64,000 bases of DNA from contig JBBHKE010003548.1 in the NCBI GenBank assembly GCA_037447655.1, positions 1 to 64,000 on the forward strand, given 5' to 3'. The DNA comes from Zygnema cylindricum (lineage: Eukaryota > Streptophyta > Zygnematophyceae > Zygnematales > Zygnemataceae). This document shows positions 36,960 through 49,649 of this stretch, in pieces. A model generated the notes under the pieces. The model saw nothing but the letters and a program-made list of their open reading frames with translations, had not been told where the DNA came from and did not search any database. Position 1 is the first letter of the stretch. Each line of letters opens with the position of its first letter. A program made the translations under genes and the position numbers.

Positions 36960-37264
36960 AGTAGGACGACAGAAAAGTAGTAATTTGTAGCATAAGTTTC
37001 ATAAGGATATGCGTCATCACTTGAGTACAGTATAGGACAACGCAACTGCTGTGCAGACAGAGCAGCGTAGCTGCTATACCGATAGAGCAGCGCAGCACCG
37101 CAGCTGCTATGCAGACAGAGCAGCGCAGCAGCGAAGCTGCGACACAGGCAGGACAAACGCAGCTGTGGTTACTTTGGATATGATATGTACAGACAACGCA
37201 ACTGCTGTTATCTTGGATATGATTCGGTTCAGACATCAAGCTGCATTTGATATGAATCAGGTCA
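36960..37264 (-). repeat. CTG-rich leader of element D
   Basis: On the minus strand, imperfect GCTGCGCTGCTCTG repeats occur at 37240-37030, the inverse of 110-265. It lies directly upstream of the D gag start, so it is probably the leader or LTR end of D. Confidence 0.6.
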
Positions 37265-37284
37265 ACGAACCTCAAATTAGTGGG

Positions 37285-37367
37285 TAGCTCAGTGGTAGCT
37301 TAGTGGTAGCTTAGTGGTAGCTTAGTGGTAGCTCAGTGATAGCTTAGTGGTAGCTTTGTGGTAGCTT
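37285..37367 (+). repeat. Tandem array of 11-bp TAGCTTAGTGG units
   Basis: Seven units of TAGCTTAGTGG or TAGCTCAGTGG plus a partial one. The unit is very close to the D-arm/A-box of tRNA genes (TAGCTCAGTGGTAG). No tRNA body follows. Confidence 0.9.
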
Positions 37368-38497
37368 GACAGATTAATATTAGCCTGGTAGATTAAAGTA
37401 CCTCTCAGGTACACTAGTATTGCTAGTACAACACAAATATAAGACTCAGGACTCAGAACACATCTTGTATCCAATCTTCCAAGTAGTAAAACTGCAAACA
37501 GTTTTTGGGAAACTTCTGAGTATTATATCTTGAGTGTTCTCAAGTGAATTGTGATGAAACTTTGGGAGTTGTCAGTGTTTATGCTACTCTATATTTTGAC
37601 ACATTTTTGTGCGGTTTGGATACTTGTGTAAGAATTGGTGAGCACTAGAAAACAGCTGTTTGGTACGATTCTTGATAGCTTCTAAGAGTGTATCATATCT
37701 ACTTCTACTACTATTGCTGCTCCTCCACCTGCACCAGTGGTAACGGCTGCTGCGGCGGCAGCCAGGTTGGCGGCGGCGTAAAGGACTTCGGCATCAAGAG
37801 CCAGATTTGAGATTTTGATGTTAAGAGCCATTAGAGAGGGTTGACGCTCCTCCGGCTAGATAGTTTACCATCATAGGGAAAAGAGTGGTCTCAAAATCCC
37901 CAGGGATGGCCCCTCCCCTGTATTTGTTAATTTTGGACTACGTGAAGGATTTCCACAGCAATTCAAAAACACAAAAAGCGATTCCCGAGCTGTCCCCTAT
38001 AAAGATCCTTATGTCCCCCATTTCTTTTTCCTCCTCCGCAAGGTGGGTGAACTATGGAGAGGCTGGTCTGTTGGGGCTAACAAACTGCAATGGTGAAATG
38101 GCTCTGGGTTCTGTCTCTTCTATGCCCAAACCTCCTTCTCTTTTGGGTGTATCTAATGGGATCCCCCCCCCAACTGAAGATGGTCTTGCTGAAAAATAAG
38201 ATGTGGAATTTCTAGCTCCTCTATATCTAGCAGAGTATTATTCTTCTCTTAGGACCGTCGCCAGAGAAGGGATTTGGAGGCGAGGTCGGCTCAAAGATCT
38301 TTGTGGAATGGGCCGTGGCGGGGAGGGAGATGACTGGGGGCTTTGAGGAAAAGGTGTTTGTCTCCTAGGGAGCCTTCTAGAGGTTTCGGGAGGAGGAGTT
38401 TCGTAGCTGGAAGATGGGGATCGTCTGTGAGGAGGTAAGTAGGCGCTGACGTCGTATTTGCTCGAATCAGTGTAAAGGAGGAAAGGTTTCTGGTGAT
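37368..38497. other. Unresolved sequence before the assembly gap
   Basis: No recognised gene. A plus-strand alanine/proline-rich reading (near 37720-37780, IAAPPPAPVVTAAAAAA) resembles low-complexity starts of some retroelement gag proteins. A minus-strand reading (38497-38238) is proline/serine-rich and runs into the gap. Possibly part of another LTR element; unproven. Confidence 0.35.
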
Positions 38498-39475
38498 NNN
38501 NNNNNNNNNNNNNNNNNNNNNNNNNNNNNNNNNNNNNNNNNNNNNNNNNNNNNNNNNNNNNNNNNNNNNNNNNNNNNNNNNNNNNNNNNNNNNNNNNNNN
38601 NNNNNNNNNNNNNNNNNNNNNNNNNNNNNNNNNNNNNNNNNNNNNNNNNNNNNNNNNNNNNNNNNNNNNNNNNNNNNNNNNNNNNNNNNNNNNNNNNNNN
38701 NNNNNNNNNNNNNNNNNNNNNNNNNNNNNNNNNNNNNNNNNNNNNNNNNNNNNNNNNNNNNNNNNNNNNNNNNNNNNNNNNNNNNNNNNNNNNNNNNNNN
38801 NNNNNNNNNNNNNNNNNNNNNNNNNNNNNNNNNNNNNNNNNNNNNNNNNNNNNNNNNNNNNNNNNNNNNNNNNNNNNNNNNNNNNNNNNNNNNNNNNNNN
38901 NNNNNNNNNNNNNNNNNNNNNNNNNNNNNNNNNNNNNNNNNNNNNNNNNNNNNNNNNNNNNNNNNNNNNNNNNNNNNNNNNNNNNNNNNNNNNNNNNNNN
39001 NNNNNNNNNNNNNNNNNNNNNNNNNNNNNNNNNNNNNNNNNNNNNNNNNNNNNNNNNNNNNNNNNNNNNNNNNNNNNNNNNNNNNNNNNNNNNNNNNNNN
39101 NNNNNNNNNNNNNNNNNNNNNNNNNNNNNNNNNNNNNNNNNNNNNNNNNNNNNNNNNNNNNNNNNNNNNNNNNNNNNNNNNNNNNNNNNNNNNNNNNNNN
39201 NNNNNNNNNNNNNNNNNNNNNNNNNNNNNNNNNNNNNNNNNNNNNNNNNNNNNNNNNNNNNNNNNNNNNNNNNNNNNNNNNNNNNNNNNNNNNNNNNNNN
39301 NNNNNNNNNNNNNNNNNNNNNNNNNNNNNNNNNNNNNNNNNNNNNNNNNNNNNNNNNNNNNNNNNNNNNNNNNNNNNNNNNNNNNNNNNNNNNNNNNNNN
39401 NNNNNNNNNNNNNNNNNNNNNNNNNNNNNNNNNNNNNNNNNNNNNNNNNNNNNNNNNNNNNNNNNNNNNNNNNNN
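38498..39475. other. Assembly gap (N)
   Basis: 978 ambiguous bases. ORFs crossing it are artefacts. Confidence 1.
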
Positions 39476-39615
39476 CGAAGGGCTTAACGAGGTTCCCGTG
39501 TGAAGACAGAGGCTGCCTAGAGGAAGAGGAGGTTTGAGAGCAGTTCATCCTCAAGAGGCAGTAGAAGTCTACTGAGCAGGAGCCAAATAGCACACTGAAA
39601 ACATTGGTGTTCACG

Positions 39616-39748
39616 GAAAACTAGCTCCCTATCCAGCCTTCAGTGACTACGACAAGTATGGGGGCTTGGAAAGGGGAGTTAGAGGCAGACCGCCTCAGCT
39701 CTTTTTCTATCCTAATACAGACCTATAAAATACTCAAATATCAACACA
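39616..39748 (-). repeat. Family-A LTR fragment
   Basis: The reverse complement starts TGTTGATATTTGAG and includes the family block around CTTGTCGTAGTCACTGAAGG. It is cut at 39616. Positions 39476-39615 next to the gap show nothing recognisable. Confidence 0.7.
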
Positions 39749-42700
39749 AAGGGTCTTTCTCATTTTTGCAAAAAGCCAACACACTTCATCGCAGATTGTG
39801 TCAAGCTGTCAGAGCTGAGGCTCCAAGAGAACCGTGGAGGGAATTCTTCCGGAGGGAAGAAAAAGGCACTTGTGGTTACAAAAGTCACACGATAAACCGA
39901 GGACGAGTCATCTGAAGATGACGGAGAACTCCTACTTGACGAGAGTTTGGAGGAGAAGGAGATCCGTCGGAGACAGAAGTGTGCCCTTGGAGCAATTCGG
40001 GAAGCTCCACATGAAGGATGGATCATCGACTCAGGTGCATCCATGCATATGTGTCATGATAAGGAACTCTTCACTAATCTAAGAAAGATCCCTACTTTAG
40101 AGATAGAGTATGGGGATGGGAGAGTGGTTACTATAGGTCGAGTGGGATCAGTAGATATGAAAGTCATAGTGGAGGGTAAGACTTCAATACTTACATTCTC
40201 AGATGTACTCTACATTCCTCAGCTGAGTAAAATTTTTTGTCTATACGTCTGTGTTAGGTTACAAAGGATTTGATACCTTCACTAGAAAGGGAGTCTTTAC
40301 AGCTAAGTATGAGATGAAGTTTACTTCACGGCAGATAAAGGTAGCCAAGAAATGTTTAGGCTTAACCAAAGTAATGAAAAGAAGAATTCATACTATGTTG
40401 GTGTTCCTAAGTTGATGATTTGGCATAAGCGGTTGGGGCATGTGCATTTTGATAGGTTGAGAGAAATGAAAAAGCTATAGGTAGTAAAAGGCATTCATAT
40501 TGGGGATAATGAAATGTTGGATGATTCTAGTGGCTGTGCTCAAGTGAAGGTTCGCAAACTTCCCTTTCCCAAAGCCGCCACATATAGAGGTGAGAAGGTA
40601 TTAGATTTGGTCCACACAGATATTTGGGAACCTGCAAAAGTACCTTCGTTTGGAGGAAAGAGGTTTATGATGACAATAACTGATGACTGGTCTAGATACT
40701 CTAGAGTCTAGTTTCTAATAACAAAGTATGAAGCATAATCTTACTTCAAAGAATATAAAGCCTGGAGGGAGAAGTTACATGAAACCCCCATTAAGAGGGT
40801 AAAGAGTGATAATGGGGGGGAATATACCTCAAACCAGTTTGAGGAATATCTGAGAGATGAGGGAGTGCAGCACCAGAAAACAGTACCATATAACATGGAA
40901 CAAAATGGGGTAGCTGAGAGGTTGAATCGAATATTAGGAGATAGTGCATGCAGTATGTTGGCCGACAAGAAAATAGGAAAGAGATTTTGGGCAGAAGCAA
41001 TGAACTATGCCAACTACATTAAGAATAGAGACCTTACCTCAGCTATAAACGGAGTGGCACATTATGAGAGATGGGTTGGATGGAAACTAGATATCTCACA
41101 CCTTAAAGTATTCGGTAGCCAAGTTTACAGTCTTGACAAGGATAGGAAAATTTGGAAACTATATGCTAAGGGAAAACATGGAAACTTTGTGGGATATGAT
41201 GAGGATGTTAAAGGATATAGAGTCTATGACTTAACAAAGAAAGATATCATTCTGGTTAAACACCTAGTTGTCATGGATGAAGGGAAGTCATTTGACCCCT
41301 TCAAATATATAAAAAAGATAGGAATCAGATTTGAGTCCGAAAGTAAGGAGAACTCGGTTGTTCCCGAAAGGGACATGAGTGAAACCGTGATTGCAAATTC
41401 ACGAGAGATCCGAGATAGAGGAGACTCATAGGAAACCTCACATACCCCTATGGATTTCAAGGAGATAGAAGACGTGGGACCAGAACCGCCTTCTATGGAC
41501 AGGGGAGCCGATGAGACTGTGAGGAGAAATCCAAGACTTCTATCCATTCTAGCTTCAGAGTTTGAGGGAGGGAGAAAGAGCAGCAAAAGGATACAGGAAA
41601 AATAGGCCGCTCATTAGGTAACTAAGCTATCTCACCCACATGTGCCTCAATCTTACTCAAAGGCAGTGAATAGTCTAGAGAAAGAAAGATGGATTAGAGC
41701 CATAAAAGATGAGATGGCTCCATCATGGAAACAAATACTTGGGAACTAGCGGATTCTCCTCCAGACAAGAAACCTATTGGGTGTAAATGGGTATTTAAAC
41801 TAAAAGTGAACCCAGATAATACCATTGAGAGATATAAGGCTCGATTAGTAGCGAAAGGGTTCACCCAAAAGTAGGGAATTGACTAGGGGGAGACCTTTGC
41901 TCCAGTTGTTCAGTTCCCATCAGTAAGTATTCTTCTCTGTCTAGTAGCAGCGGAAAACATGGAAATACACCAGATGCACATTAAGAATGCTTTTCTTAAT
42001 GGTGAGTTAGAGGAGGAAATTTTCATGAGGCAACCCGAGGGGTTCGTGGAAGAAAGAGAAGAAAGCAAAGTCTGCAGGCTCATAAAGTTCTTATATGGAC
42101 TGAAGCAGGTTCCCCGACATAGGAATAAAAAACTAGATGAGTTTCTCACCGGACTAGGATATATCCAGATCAGCTTTGACCATTCTATCAATATGTTTGA
42201 AGATGAGAATGGTGTCATTTTTTATTGCAATTTATGTGGATGATCTGCTTGTGCTCAGTAAGTCCTTGGAAAACATCAATAGGCGAAAAAATATGATCTT
42301 AGAGGCAGATTTGATATGAAGGATTTAGGTGAGGTAAATTACATTTTGGGGATCCAAAAGGAGAGGGATAGGGGGAAAAGAGTTATCGGACTTACTCAGA
42401 AAGAACCAATAGGTAATATGCTAAAAAAAATCCAGATGGAAAATGCTAATAGTTGTACCACTCCCATGGACTTGAAAAAAGTAAGTGATAGAAGTGTAGA
42501 AGGAGGAGTGATGATCCTAGATGATCAGATGAGTCCAGAGGAGAGAGAGTTTATAAGTCTATCCCTTATAGACAGGTCGTAGGAAGCTTAATCTATTTTA
42601 TGAATTGTACCAGGCCGGACATAGCGGCAGCAGTTGGTGTACTCAGTAAGAGTCTTAATGATCCTAGGAAGAGGGATTAGGAGGCAGCCAAGAGAGTCAT

Positions 42701-43228
42701 GAGATATCCGGTGGGAACTAGAGAGTTATGGTTGCATTTGGGAGGGGAGCACACTGACATCACTACTTGGAGTGATGCCAGTTATAGGGACGCACCTATG
42801 AGGAGATGCACTTCTGGGTATGTGTTGTATGTGGAGGAAGGTATTTGCTGTAAGAGCAGTAAGCAACAAAAGGTGGTTGCTCAGTCCACTATAGAGGCTT
42901 AGTACATGGCCTCGTGTTTTGCTGTGAAAGAGTTAATGTGGGTCAAGTCCTTATTGCAAGAACTGGGGTATATGAAGAAAGGGGTGCATGAAGTGTTTTG
43001 TGATAACCAAGTTGCCATCGCAATTGCAGCTAATCGAAAGCATTATTTCAAAGCTAAGCATAATGACATAAGGTTGAGTTTTGTAAGATAAAAAGTTGAG
43101 AATAAGATTGTGAATCTTGTATATAAATCGGATGATGACTTGGTGGCTAATATGATGACAAAAGTGGTACCTTCTCCCAAGTTAAAATATTGTAGAGAAA
43201 AGTGTGGACTGAAGTTAAAACTGCACTA
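39749..43228 (+). pseudogene. Degenerate copia gag-pol (A6), 5' truncated
   Basis: Begins at the gag knuckle (HFCKKPTHFIADC), then protease (IIDSGAS, 40022), integrase (HKRLGHVHFDRL near 40425; DNGGEYTS near 40810), reverse transcriptase (41750-42330) and RNase H (WSDASYRD near 42770; STIEA, stop, YMAS near 42890), ending at a TAG at 43228 before the polypurine tract. Closest to A2 and A5. At least ten stops or frameshifts occur, for example near 40247, 40310, 41430, 41605 and 42581. Confidence 0.9.
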
Positions 43229-43242
43229 GAAAATAAGGGGAG

Positions 43243-44253
43243 TGTTGAAATTATTACTTCAATATGGTATTTTCTAGGTCTAAATAATTTGCTACAAATA
43301 GGAAAAGAAAAAGGCGGACAGCCTACCTCCACCTCCTCTCTCTACCCACCATACTTGTCTTAGTCACTGAGGGATAGAGAGGGTGGCTGAGTCATGGCTG
43401 TCCTAGCGTAAGCAGGCAGGACAAAAGACTGACTTATGTTTCTCTCGACAAAAGGTTGAGTCCGGCAAGACTCGAACCTCTGACCGACAGAGCGCGGCGT
43501 AGACGTTAGCTCTAACCAGTCTGTCGTAGAAGTCCGTTAGGGTACATTTGGTTTGATAAATATTTAAACACTATTGAGACCATGAATTCAATTAACGGAA
43601 TGTCAAACTAAAGAACATAGAACCAGGTGTTATATATTGTGTGAAACATTATCTCGCACGAAAAAAATGAATCAGACATTTGTTTCGACGGTCGACATTC
43701 AATGTCAAATTTAATACGACGGCGTATATCTCTGTCGAGATCGCGGAATGGTCACTTTGGCGTTTATAGACATGGCATGACGTGGCGCCACGTGGAGGGA
43801 TGACATTTGGTCGCGGGAATTCCGGGGAACATAAGAACGAATTAAAAGTGGGCACGCGTCCACTCAATGGCCTTGCCGTACACAGGCCGTACACAAAGTA
43901 CATCGGTCGTAGTACCTTTTTGTACCCTATAGTCGTTTGATTGGTTCGTACGTCAAGAGATAGGGGTTGTGAGAGGGGTTTAGGACTTAGAGAATTTGGT
44001 AGGTAGTGACCTCTCTCCGTTTGAGAGTTTGTACAAACTTGGCATCTTTGCCACCTTATAATTTATCACCTTGTTGGCCGTTTTCAGGGATTTTTTTTGC
44101 TACGGACGCAAGGGAGTCCAAGCTGCACAGGGGTGCAGTCAAACTTTCATTTTGCCTTCTTGGACAGCAGTGGTTGTGGCTTGAAATGGGTTAGTTAAAT
44201 ACTATCTAGAGGCTACATGTATTCTGTGGTCCAACAGACGACACAAAATTGCA
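43243..44253 (+). repeat. 3' LTR of A6
   Basis: Follows GAAAATAAGGGGAG, starts TGTTGAAATT and ends AAAATTGCA. It carries the antisense tRNA-like block at about 43450-43530. Length 1011 bp. Confidence 0.88.
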
Positions 44254-44376
44254 TTTTTTACTTTCCTTCTTTACGCTATTTTGTACGGTACTTTAATTAA
44301 AGTAAAGGAAAAATTAAAATCATGTATCCTATTTAAAATAATAAAATGAAAATTTAAAGAACCCAAATTAATGATA
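44254..44376 (+). repeat. Fragment of the mariner-like MITE interior
   Basis: TTTACGC...TTTGTACGGTACTTTAATTAA...ATCATGTATCCTATTT...GAACCCAAATTA matches the inner part of the MITE at 45945-46484 (its 46340-46455). The LTR of A6 abuts it on the left. Confidence 0.65.
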
Positions 44377-45120
44377 CATTACGCTATCCGTAATGCGGTC
44401 TGCACAGCGACGCACGGCAATGTTACATTACGCCATCCGTACGGCGATCTGCACAGCAACGCACGACAATGTTACATTAGCCCATCCGTACAGCGATCTG
44501 CACTACGACGCACGACAACGTTAAATTACGCCATCCGTACGGCGGTTTGCACAACGATGCACGAAATGTTACATTACGCCATCTGTACGGCGGTCTGCAC
44601 AACGACGCGTGGCAACGTTAAATTACGCCATCCGTACGGCGGTCTGCACAGCGACGCACGACAATGTTACATTACGCCATTTGTACGGCGATCTGCACAA
44701 CGACGCACAGCAACGTTAAATTACGCCATCCGTACGGCGGTCTGCATAGCGACGCACGACAATGTTACAATACGCCATCCGTACGGCGATCTGCACACCG
44801 ACGGTTAGCAATGTTAGATTACGCCAGCCGTGCTATGGTCTGCACACCGACGGTTGGCAATGTTAGATTACGCCAACCGTATTGCGGTCTGCATACCGAA
44901 GGGTGGCAATGTTAGGATTCGCCAACCGTACGGCGCTCTGCACACCGACGGTTAGCAATGTTAGAGTATGTTAACCGTACGGTGGTCTGCACACCGACAA
45001 CTGGCAATGTAAGATTACGACATTCGCACGGCGGTACGGGCGGCACCGCTACATTGTGCCAACGATACGGCGGTCTGTACTGCGGACGGTCGCACGGCAG
45101 CGTTACATTGTGCCACCAGT
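44377..45120 (+). repeat. Tandem array of ~49-bp units
   Basis: About 15 diverged copies of a unit running from TACGCCATCCGTACGGCGG to CGACGCACGACAATGTTACA. Related units recur at 45786-45944 and, inverted, at 50821-51000. ORFs across the array give a repeated LRHPYGGLH peptide simply because 49 is not a multiple of three and all frames stay open. I do not consider them genes. Confidence 0.9.
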
Positions 45121-45224
45121 ACAACTGTCCGTACCGCGGACAGACAAAAAAAAACGAAGACAGACACACCGCCTACCGCCTATATAAGGTTTCGCAGAGG
45201 GGCGAACAACATTCCTTTATTTAT

Positions 45225-47046
45225 ATACTGACTAGTAAATCAATGCCCGTTACATGGGCATGTACCTGTCCTGTTTATCATGTCCGTACTGCGGACGCAC
45301 GTCAACGCGGTTATGTCCCATTCGTACGAATTTCAACTTTTTCAACAATTACTTAGTCTTCGTCTTTTTCATATTTTTTGTAAAATTCGTGTAAATTTCG
45401 TTGTGCGGCCATGTACGAAAACTTACGAAAAGCGTAATCTAAGAAAATCCTAAAAAAATCTTTCAAAGTACGAAAATTTAATAGAAATGTACAAAATTGT
45501 ATTAAAGTGTACCGTAAAAAACATCATATTACTGGAATATCTATGGCAGCGGTACGGAAATGTAAATGAACATACGGCAATCTACCTTGGAAAACCTAAA
45601 ACTCTTCCTTAAATGACGATAAAAAGTACGAACATGTACGGGATTTGTAAATAAGTGTACCAAATATGTACGGGTAAAAAGTATGGTACAAATTTAATGG
45701 AATTTTCAACGTCGTTTGATGCGTACTGTATGTAGTATTCGTTAGTTTATACCGTGCGTAATATGTGAACAAGACATCTATACAGCAACATTATGTTATA
45801 TCAGCAGTACGGCGGTCTATACCGCTTACGCACGGCAACTTCACGATGTGCCAACGGTACGGCAATCTGTACCGCTGACGCACGGCAACTTTACGTTTGC
45901 CAGCGGTACGGCGGTCTGTACTGCGGACAATCGCACGGCAACGTTACACCGCGAATCGTTATTAGTGTCAAATCTTATATAATGATGAGGGAATTTACCG
46001 TAATTAATGTTAATTAAGAGTTTGATTTTTTTTTCTTAAGGTGTATTGTAATTTCGGCTTAATGCTAATTTGGGAACAGCAAAAATGAAAGATTTTTCCT
46101 ACGATTATATACATTAACATATGTATTCATACAAAATATTAGAAATCGTACGCCGTCGTGAAATATAAATATCCGTACATGTCAGACTAATTTACGTGTC
46201 AAACTACTTATGTTTTTTGAGCGCACGTACCTATGTGTGCGCATTTGATTTATTTCATTTTTTGTAAAATTTTCACTTGAAAAGGTATATTTAGGTATGG
46301 TCTAACATCGACTGTACATCACACTATTTTGATCTTATTGTACTTTCGTTTTTTACGCAATCTTGTACTGTACTTTAATTAACGTCAAAGAAAAATTTAA
46401 ATCATGTATCCTATTTGAGGAAAAAAATCAAAATTTTAAGAACCCAAATTAGAGTTGTTGACACTAATAACGATTCGCGGTGTACATTGTGTCAGCGGTC
46501 TGGCGGTCTGTACACCGACGGTTGGCAACATTATATTACGCCGGTGGTACGGCTGTTTGTTTACCGATATTTCGCTAGCCGTACGCTGTGTGTACCGCGA
46601 CGGCTACCAAGCTTAGAATTATGCCATCCGGCGGCAGCGAATAATTATCCCAGGTGGGCGACAACAGATAATAATTCCAGCTGCCGGCAACATAGAAAAT
46701 TGCCAGCCGGTGGCAGCATAGAAAATTGCCAGCTGCCAGCGACGTAGAAAATTGCCAGCAAAATTGGCAACGTAGAATGACGCCGACAGGCGGCAGCATA
46801 GAATTCTGCCACGGTTACACCACCGAGCGGGTGCGTAGAATCACGCCAGCAGGCGGGAGCGTAGAATTTGCCACCCGGAGGCAGAGTAGAATTATGCCAC
46901 CGGGCAAACGACATTGTAGAATTACGCCACCGGGCGGGCGGCAGCTTAGAATATTGCCACGGTACGGCGGTTTGTACCGCGACAGGCGGCAGCACTACAT
47001 CGTGCCCGCAGTACGGCCGTGTGACGGAAAAAAAATCGAGACAGAA
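45225..47046 (+). repeat. Left arm of a large imperfect inverted repeat
   Basis: Contains GACTAGTAAATCAA and GGGCATGTACCTGTCC (45230-45270), a ~480-bp A+T-rich stretch without a partner, 49-bp-type units (45786-45944), a MITE (45945-46484) and 26-bp-type units (46640-46960). The same blocks occur in reverse order and on the opposite strand at 49650-51060. Confidence 0.8.
45945..46484 (+). mobile_element. Mariner-like MITE, left copy
   Basis: Perfect ~25-bp terminal inverted repeats starting CACCGCGAATCG, flanked by TA on both sides (45945-45946 and 46483-46484), as in Tc1/mariner-type insertions. There is no transposase ORF, so it is non-autonomous. Confidence 0.8.
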
Positions 47047-48225
47047 CGAAACTCTGTGTGCTCCATTGCCCACAGAAATCGCGGATCCAAAAGAAGCTTA
47101 TCTAGATAGTGCCGACTCTAAGTTGATATAAACCCAAATGACTGACCCCTTGACAATCACAAACCCATTATAGCTTCACCCCTGTGAAACAAGACTTTCT
47201 GTGTGCTCAGTTACACCACAGAATGCAAAGTTAGAATATGAGTTTTGGACACATTCACCCATTTAAACTTTCCCTTAGAAATGCAGCCACCTTGGCAAGC
47301 AAAAACATTGACCGACTACACCCCTATGTAGCCTGGACTCCCCTAAGTCTGCAGCAAAAAGAATCACTGAAAATGGTCAAGTAAATTGATTGTTATGGAT
47401 GGCCAAAGTTTGCCATTTATACAAGGTGCTCTCTGGGAGAGACAGCTACCTTCCCAAAATTTTCTAAGTCCTATTCCCCCTCTAAAACTCTATCTATTGA
47501 AGTACGGCACCAACCAAATTACTGTGTCGTAGATAAAAGTACAGGTGCCGGTGTACTTTCTGTACGGCCATTGTACAACATGGCCAAAATGTCGACACGT
47601 ATAAAATCAGGATTAGTTCTTGTAATCTCTGGAATTCCCGTAATCCAATGTTATCACGCCACGTGTCATCTGACGTGGCAAAGACCGTAAAACGCCAAAA
47701 GTACTTTTTTTGTGATCGCGGCGCCTATCGCAGCTGTCCGATCAAAACCGGCTATAATCTTAGCCGTTGAAATTCGACGCGCGATATTTATTTCGCTATC
47801 GAAACAAATGCGTGGTATCCGTTCCGTCCCCATACCGTACTCCGTACTAAATCAAACTATATCCATGCACTAAGTATCTATTCGCCGTTAAACGAATTAA
47901 TCTACATGTTACGAGTTATATACCTATCGAACCTTTCATATCGTAATATGTGTCATAGACTTAACGGTTAGAGCTAACAGCTATTGGAACTTGACGGACG
48001 GCAGGTACCAGGATCATTTCCTGGGTCCGTCAAGTAACTTTTGGTAAATCTATCTATTCCACCCCTTGTCTTTTCTAGTGAGCTTAGGCAGCCATGGCTC
48101 TAGCTCCCTATCAAGCCATCAGTGACTACAACAAGTGTGGGGGCTTAGAGAAGGAGGTTAGAGGCAGACTACCTTTGTTACTTTTCTATCCTAAAACAGA
48201 CCTAGAAAATACATAAATATCAACA
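47047..48225 (-). repeat. Family-A LTR (long subfamily) inside the inverted-repeat region
   Basis: On the minus strand it starts TGTTGATATTTATG at 48225 and ends GAGTTTCG at 47047 (final A changed to G). It matches the LTRs at 582-1815 and 22071-23216. No gag-pol and no clear target duplication; presumably a solo LTR. A tRNA-like block lies at 47945-48040. Confidence 0.8.
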
Positions 48226-49219
48226 CTTGGCGCCTATATAAAGGTTTCCCCGAAGGTGAACAACGTTCCCTTATTTATATACTGATAGTTTGTATGCCGA
48301 AGCATCGTGGTGCTGACCTTGGCCACTACAGTACAGTACATACTCAGTACAATACAGTACTGTACTGTACTGTACTATAGAGGATATTTCCGTAGACATG
48401 TCGTATGTTTACGTTGATGTACGATGAACGATACTCGACATGCTGTACATCGAAGATTTTAGAGCTGGGCTCCATTGGGGCAGGTTTCATATGAACCCGT
48501 ATCATAAATTTAGCCACCCATAATTCGTCGCGTAGTACAAAAAAAAGGAAAAACAAGCCCGGGAAGAACTAAAAAATGTGGAAAGCCTTTTTTTTTCCGG
48601 CTGTTTTACGCAGGTCAACGTTTGTCTGGCATTAATTCCAAAATTCGAGCGATTCAAATTCATTTTTTAGAGTATCCTACTTTTTCTTTCTGCCCGTAAA
48701 TTACACGCGTGATAAAATAAAAGAGTATAAGGTTCGCACAATTTTCCTTGCTATCCTGATAATTGAGCTTTCGCATGTTCGATTCAAAATTTCAAGCTCT
48801 CTCAATCAAGCACAGTCTATACTATATAGAACATGGTCGGTTCGACATATTCTTCACAGTGCGTGTTTGACTTTTCGTACATCATCGGGAGTACGGTATC
48901 GTGTCGTGAATTGCTGTTTGACCTGTTGACAGGAGTGTGCTCTGACTAGAGGAAGTTCGATAATTTGACTATATATTTTCGTTCTTCAAATCTACCGTAC
49001 ATAAAACAAAGCTGAAGAAATTTATTCCTGTAGATTTGTACGGTCTAGAGTTGTTATCATGTGACTTGTGCGGCCATACCGCTGTAGAATTGTACTGTTG
49101 ACGGTCTAGATTTGATCTAGCGTAAAAGTACAGTACCACCTTCTAGACATCAGACTCTATTCCCATAACCATTCGTACTATTCTGTCGTTTTCAAGACTA
49201 TACAGTATTTACTAATGTA
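48226..49219. other. Spacer between the inverted arms
   Basis: No gene recognised. CGCCTATATAAAGG...CTTATTTATATACTG (48230-48287) repeats 45178-45227 and, inverted, 49590-49650. A GTACTGTACTGTAC-type repeat lies at 48329-48375. The remainder is A+T-rich. Confidence 0.6.
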
Positions 49220-49227
49220 GTATGTAC

Positions 49228-49560
49228 TAGTGTTGGGTATCGGGTTAATTCATATCGCGATAATTTCGATTTACGATATATTGAATATCGATCGAGCAGA
49301 TTCCTCGATATATCGTACCGGGACCAACATAAATTATCGCGATATATATCGCAAAAAATGGGTGTCCGTACATTCATTGTACGGAAAATCGTACGGATAG
49401 CTACTGAAGGCGCAGGGGGGGTTGAAAAAAAAATGAAAATTTTGATTTTTTTTATGGTTCGATATATCGCGATAATTTGGTTATCGATTTATCGATTATC
49501 GGGTACCTGAAATTCGATATATATCGAATATCAACAAAAGGTCCTTGATACCCAACACTA
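49228..49560. mobile_element. hAT-type MITE
   Basis: Terminal inverted repeats TAGTGTTGGGTATC, flanked by the 8-bp direct repeat GTATGTAC (49220-49227 and 49561-49568). An 8-bp target duplication with this terminus is characteristic of the hAT superfamily. At 333 bp it has no ORF. The interior is rich in ATATCGCGATA-type palindromes. Confidence 0.9.
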
Positions 49561-49649
49561 GTATGTACTACATAATCAACATAGCTACAAGGTTGGATAT
49601 CAGTATATAAACAAGAGAACTCTGTTTGCCTTTTTGGAAACCCTTATAT

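Noticed and set aside
38238-39614. 458-residue minus-strand ORF
   Set aside because: Most of it is translated assembly gap.
44377-45120. Long repetitive ORFs or a CRISPR-like array
   Set aside because: Units are contiguous tandem copies without unique spacers, in a eukaryotic genome, and open in several frames by repetition.
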